This document shows, piece after piece, positions 60,201-64,000 of a stretch of 64,000 nucleotides of DNA. The notes under the pieces were generated by a model, which was given only the letters and a program-made list of their open reading frames with translations, did no database searches and was not told where the DNA came from. Position 1 is the stretch's first letter. Every line of letters starts with the position of its first letter. The position numbers were made by a program, and so were the translations under genes. Source of the DNA: Alitta virens (taxonomy: Eukaryota; Annelida; Polychaeta; Phyllodocida; Nereididae); assembly GCA_932294295.1 (NCBI GenBank), contig OW028580.1, positions 37,145,336 to 37,209,335 of the forward strand. The letters run 5' to 3'.

Positions 60201-63200
60201 GTTGTTTAATGTTAATATTATGCAAACTCATGTCAAGTGCAATATTTAGCACTTCATGGATGTCAGGTGCAATATTGTTTGCACTTCATTACACCTGCCC
60301 TATGCAGGCCTCTGCTCATGTGTGACTTAAATGCAGTTTGTTGTGTGTCCTCATCACTTCATTGTGCTAGTCACTGCTCTGCTCACATGTGTCAGTAATT
60401 TCTGGTTACTCATGCTTAGCTTTATGTTAAATTAGCCTGCTGCAAGGAATTGATTGGTTGTTTATTTCAATTCTTAATTGATTGATTGTTTAATTTCAAT
60501 TATTAATTGATTGATTGTATTATGAATTGATTGAATGTTCATTTCTAAATTGATTGAATGTTTGTTTCTAATTATTGATTTATTATTAGTAATGTGTGAT
60601 TGCATTGCCCTGTTAGGATGCCTCACTTCTGAGTCCTGAATTGTGGGAGGAGCTAACTTTCCCTCCAAAACTTTCCCTCCAAAACTGCTGACCAAGCCAA
60701 AGTTGACACTGTGCACAAAAGCCCATTGTGACTTGAGCTATAAATAGCCTCAGCACAATGCAGTGCACTGCAGGGGGTCCACTTCTTCTCCATTGCCTTA
60801 GCTGCCCTAATCCCTGGCAGAATTTGGAGAAAGATGCTGGTAGCAGCCCTGTTTGGGGGAGGTATCACCCCATGCAATGTGAATGATTACTGAATTTACT
60901 GTGATGTGATTGGTTGATAATTCCCTCTCAGCCCTGCTGGGGGGAAACTTTATGAATTGTACTTTTAATACATAACCCTGTGCAACAATAAAAATATGAG
61001 TTTATCCTAGAACAGCATTTGGAACTGAGGAAGCAAGATATACTGTCTTTGTGTTACTACTTGTGCTTACTGCACTTCGGAACTCTACACATATTGGAAC
61101 TATGGCTTTTCCTACGGCTTTTCCTGTGCGCAGACATGCGAGTGCCCCAACAATAAAGACTGTCACAAAGTAACAGGAAAATGTGAGAAAGGTGAGTTAT
61201 CAGTTATTTGGGACAGGCATGTTATGTAGCAAATCACGTGCATTATACTCATGATGAATCATCTATTTAGGGGGAGGAAAAAAACAACAAGAAATGAGTG
61301 ATCAATATAAATGGCTTCTAAAATACATATTATAACTATTCCTTGCAATATCAATCAGCCAAAATGTAACACTACCTGACTTTAAACATTAAATTAGGTT
61401 CCCAAATAAATCCTGATCAAGATCATAAATATCACTGTGCATCATTTGGCTGTCACTACAGTAATTTTTGTGGATGAAATGACAATGATATCCTTGTATG
61501 AAAGTGCAATACGAAAAAATACTCAACTTGACAGTAGAACTTCTCGAAAAGTTTAGACACATTTTGTATAAAATATTAACTTTTTAGAAATAATATGTTG
61601 TGTTATGTTTTCTATGGATTTCACAGAAATTTGATGTTACCATTTAGCAGTGACTTCCGATCATGTATGTTTTGACTTAGCAGTTTTGTACTTTGTGATG
61701 ACAATTTCTTCTTGCGAGTTTCTTTTTTGTATTTCAATGTTTTTTTTTCATCTTTTGTGTACACATCAATGAACAAACTATAGCTGATGTCACAAAGCCA
61801 GCAAGTGATGAAGAGAACAGTTACTAATTTTCAGCTATTTTTTTTCCATTCAGAAATAACCACAACTGCAATAACAATTATATCAGGCAAGTTGCTCACT
61901 CTTAATAAGCAAATTTATTCAAGTAGTGTATTTTATATATAGGAAAAAGTATATATATATACATATCAACCATGCAATCAATAATGTCACTACAGAGCGA
62001 TACAACAAAGTACTGAGGAATAACTTCAATGTGTATATTCCAGGTAATATGTAAAGTTAAAACAAAATCATTGTTATTAATTACATATATTCATATTTTT
62101 TATTTTTGTTTCTCTTACTAATTATTCTTATTTTTCTTATCAATTATCTGCAGCATATATCTGTACATCATTTAGGTAAAATTTCCTTCAGGTTGTATAG
62201 ATAAATTAAAATTTAGCTGACAATCATAATGCATCTATAATTTCTGAATGTCTCTTTATAGTCGCTGCTATATTTTGTGCTTTGTCAATACTCTTTGCTG
62301 GTGCATATCTTCGGCTCAAATGCAAGATGAGAAGGTATGATTGATGAATTCTGTTTTCATTGAAGAATGATATATATTAAACTGACAACATGAAGAACCA
62401 ATGTTAGGAATAAATTAAATGAAAGTACTTAGAACTTGCATTCTAGCATAAAAAAGTCTACCCAGAAAATCTTTTGAATCCATATTCTAGAAAACAATTT
62501 TAATTACCATCCACCAAAAAAAAATAAAAATACACCAATCAGAATTGATTGTCTTTCTAACACAGCAGTAAACCAACAACCAAAACACACACATTGGTAA
62601 ACTCCTCTTCTCAAGAAGTTAGGGAAAAAATCAACAAATTAAGCAATGCACTGTTGGGATATTATTTAAATCCATATGTTAGAATGGTGCATAGTATTAT
62701 ATAATAATACTACTAAATATCATAATACATCGATTTTCAGATTATTAAAATTAACAGATCGAACAGCTCAGACGATTCCAGCTGAATCTTCACCAGATCC
62801 TTTGTACTGTGAGATTACGGACCAAAGTCGTCCTCCAATTCTGTCAGTCTACAGATCGAGCTCAACCAATAATGTACCAAACATTTTTGGAAAGAATTCA
62901 GCAATACCAGAGTACCTGGAAGATTTACCTGCACTGCCTGGTCGCCTGCAGATGTCAGCACCGAATCTCCTGGATTCATATACTTTGCAACAGATGGCAA
63001 CACCAGTTCCCATGGAACAATCTGCATACCTGGAGCCATCTAGTGTCATGGCTCATCCAGGATACATGACAATGGGAGGATCTACAGTCAATCAAAATAG
63101 GCATAGAGCTCCAATTGAAGGATCTGGTGCAACAGCGCAGCCTGATTACATGGAGATGAGTGGGTCTTTCCCTGCTGACAAACAAGCGTATGTCCCATAA
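51296..63200 (+). CDS. WSC/EGF-like receptor with YxxM tail, copy C
   Basis: Coding exons: 51296-51398, 52011-52153, 52239-52386, 52771-52875, 53284-53421, 53564-53710, 53912-54061, 54833-54976, 61854-61886, 62262-62334 and 62741-63200. The exon matching 14019-14114 of unit A has lost its acceptor and start. If it is skipped, as its 1-1 phase allows, the product is 547 residues with one WSC domain, five EGF-like exons, the helix and the complete YMTM/YMEM tail. The tail donor matching 16111 of unit A is at 63188. The donor after 54976 has A at its -1 base, as in copy A. The phosphatase exons would lie beyond the window. Confidence 0.72.
52011..52386 (+). CDS. WSC domain exons, copy C
   Basis: Exons 52011-52153 and 52239-52386, identical in protein to those of copy A. 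As in A, the first WSC pair of unit B is absent upstream. Confidence 0.85.
52771..54976 (+). CDS. Five EGF-like exons, copy C
   Basis: Exons 52771-52875, 53284-53421, 53564-53710, 53912-54061 and 54833-54976, with the same modules and phases as in copy A. Confidence 0.84.
55321..61103. mobile_element. Large TIR element, copy C, right end lost
   Basis: The left end CAGTATGACTCATATGG is intact. The right inverted end, found at 13921-13976 in A, was removed by the deletion at about 61104. The interior carries the same microsatellite (57548-57978), 18-base minisatellite (58134-58406, two units longer than A), ~65-base repeats (59831-60158) and an ATTGATTG stretch. Confidence 0.55.
58134..58406. 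repeat. 18-base minisatellite, copy C
   Basis: Same unit as at 10841-11077, with 36 more bases, i.e. two extra units. Confidence 0.95.
61104..61191 (+). pseudogene. Last EGF-like exon, copy C, acceptor deleted
   Basis: The coding part from CCTACGGC at 61111 to the donor at 61192 matches A 14034-14114. The acceptor tcacgcag and first 15 exon bases are gone, replaced by TGGCTTTTCC that looks copied from the adjacent CGGCTTTTCC. The nearest ag, in GTGCGCAG, would put the rest in a frame that soon reaches a stop. Exon skipping is the most likely outcome. Confidence 0.75.
61854..62334 (+). CDS. Transmembrane exons with GC-AG intron, copy C
   Basis: Exons 61854-61886 and 62262-62334, same protein as copy A, with the CAG|gcaagt donor. 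Confidence 0.8.
62741..63200 (+). CDS. Cytoplasmic tail exon with YMTM and YMEM motifs, copy C
   Basis: Same protein sequence as the tail of copy A, including YCEI, EYLEDL, AYLEP, GYMTM, DYMEM and the QAYVP end. One silent change is at 62819. The gtatgt donor is at 63188. Confidence 0.82.
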
Positions 63201-63490
63201 TGTGCCTCTTAAACATAAGGCCAACACTTCAAAGGAAAGGAAGAGCAAAAAATGCAGGCATTCAATATTGCCAAAGTGATCTAAGAGCATACTATTATCA
63301 GCCTGGTTTTATCATAAACTGATATATACAGTAGTTTACAAATGTTTTTTTTTATGTTGAATGTTGACTGTTATATTAATTCAAGATTTTTATATAAGTA
63401 CATAAATGCATGCTTGTTAATTTGTATATCCAGAATATATCTATCTTGTGCTTATAATTAAATCTGGTCTATTTTTTGCTTTTTAATTTA

Positions 63491-64000
63491 TAGGGGAGAG
63501 TGGGGCACCTTGAGCTGTGGGGATCTTGATCCATAGGCTCTGTAGGCCAGTTGGTTTAACGTTAGCCTTGTCAATAGAAATTTTTTGTGATATAGAATTG
63601 GGGAACTGATGATTTTTCAAGCGTCCTATAAGGAAAATGTGTTAATTCAGCATAAACATTTTTCACTACCACAGAGTAATAAGACAAGGCAAGATTGTTA
63701 TTTTTCTAATGTCTTCATTAAAAAATTTGTATTTTATATGTAATTTATCCAAGGCACACTATACTTGCCCTGGACAGTCAGACAATCATTAAGGTTCAGC
63801 CCTGCATTGATGTAGATTTGATATGGCCTTTCTTAACATAACTGTCAAGAAAAAATGCACCCTGAGATATATGTAATTATTACTCAACATATTATTCCCT
63901 GAATTTGCTTTTGATGGTACATAATTAATTGCTGATGCAGGATGTTAAACTATAATAAGATGTTATAAGTTAAAATGGCTCATGGTGCACCACTCTCCCC
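63491..64000. mobile_element. TAGGGGAGAGTGG TIR element, copy C, at window edge
   Basis: Short form as in unit A. Its right inverted end is cut two bases before completion by the end of the window. Confidence 0.75.

Larger units (their letters stand above)
47294..64000 (+). repeat. Tandem receptor-gene unit C (cut by right window edge)
   Basis: It follows unit A base for base at a constant offset of 47293 for the first ~10.9 kb, with only scattered substitutions. It then shows a 36-base gain in a minisatellite, about one base less in a poly-C tract, and a net 251-base deletion near 61104. The window ends inside the TIR element after the cytoplasmic exon, so the Gypsy remnant and phosphatase exons of this unit are not visible. 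Confidence 0.92.

Overview
The window is metazoan genomic DNA. It is AT-rich, has short coding exons separated by GT-AG introns, and carries microsatellites, minisatellites and several transposon families. It encodes extracellular WSC and MEGF-type EGF modules, a phospho-tyrosine-type tail and the start of a receptor tyrosine phosphatase domain. No vertebrate-specific element was seen. An invertebrate is likely and a mollusc or other lophotrochozoan is plausible, but the species cannot be fixed from sequence alone. There are no bacterial operons, rRNA, tRNA or CRISPR arrays.

Layout: the window is a direct tandem array of one large unit. Unit A is 1-21918, unit B is 21919-47293, and unit C is 47294 to the right edge, incomplete. 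Each unit carries, in order: about 4 kb of upstream DNA with a small MITE; a signal-peptide exon; one WSC domain (two in B); a run of EGF-like exons; a 6 kb intron filled by a TIR-bounded repeat-rich element; a last EGF exon; two exons that together make the membrane helix; a tyrosine-rich cytoplasmic exon; a MITE; a decayed Ty3/Gypsy element on the minus strand; and three short exons encoding the first ~50 residues of a receptor-type protein tyrosine phosphatase (RPTP) domain. The next unit then begins. Unit C stops inside the MITE that follows the cytoplasmic exon.

Receptor: all ectodomain introns are phase 1 at module borders, the classic pattern for exon shuffling. Spliced as read here, unit A encodes a 579-residue type I membrane protein: signal peptide, WSC, six EGF-like exons, helix, and a 153-residue tail with eight tyrosines. 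Two of these are YMxM motifs of the kind bound by the p85 subunit of PI3-kinase. A splice donor 13 bases before the stop codon would join the tail in frame to the phosphatase exons, so each gene may have a tail-only form and a phosphatase-fused form. No unit seen here contains the rest of the phosphatase domain.

Divergence: A and C are nearly identical over most of their length and share the loss of one WSC domain. B is diverged: it keeps two WSC domains, has an extra duplicated EGF exon, a nonsense codon and a 1-base deletion in the tail, and a private ~2.8 kb insertion with a piece of an unrelated gene on the minus strand. C alone has a 251-base net deletion that removes the splice acceptor of its last EGF exon. 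The adjacent copies are therefore not the closest relatives, which points to a ~47 kb two-gene unit, gene conversion, or an assembly that kept two haplotypes.
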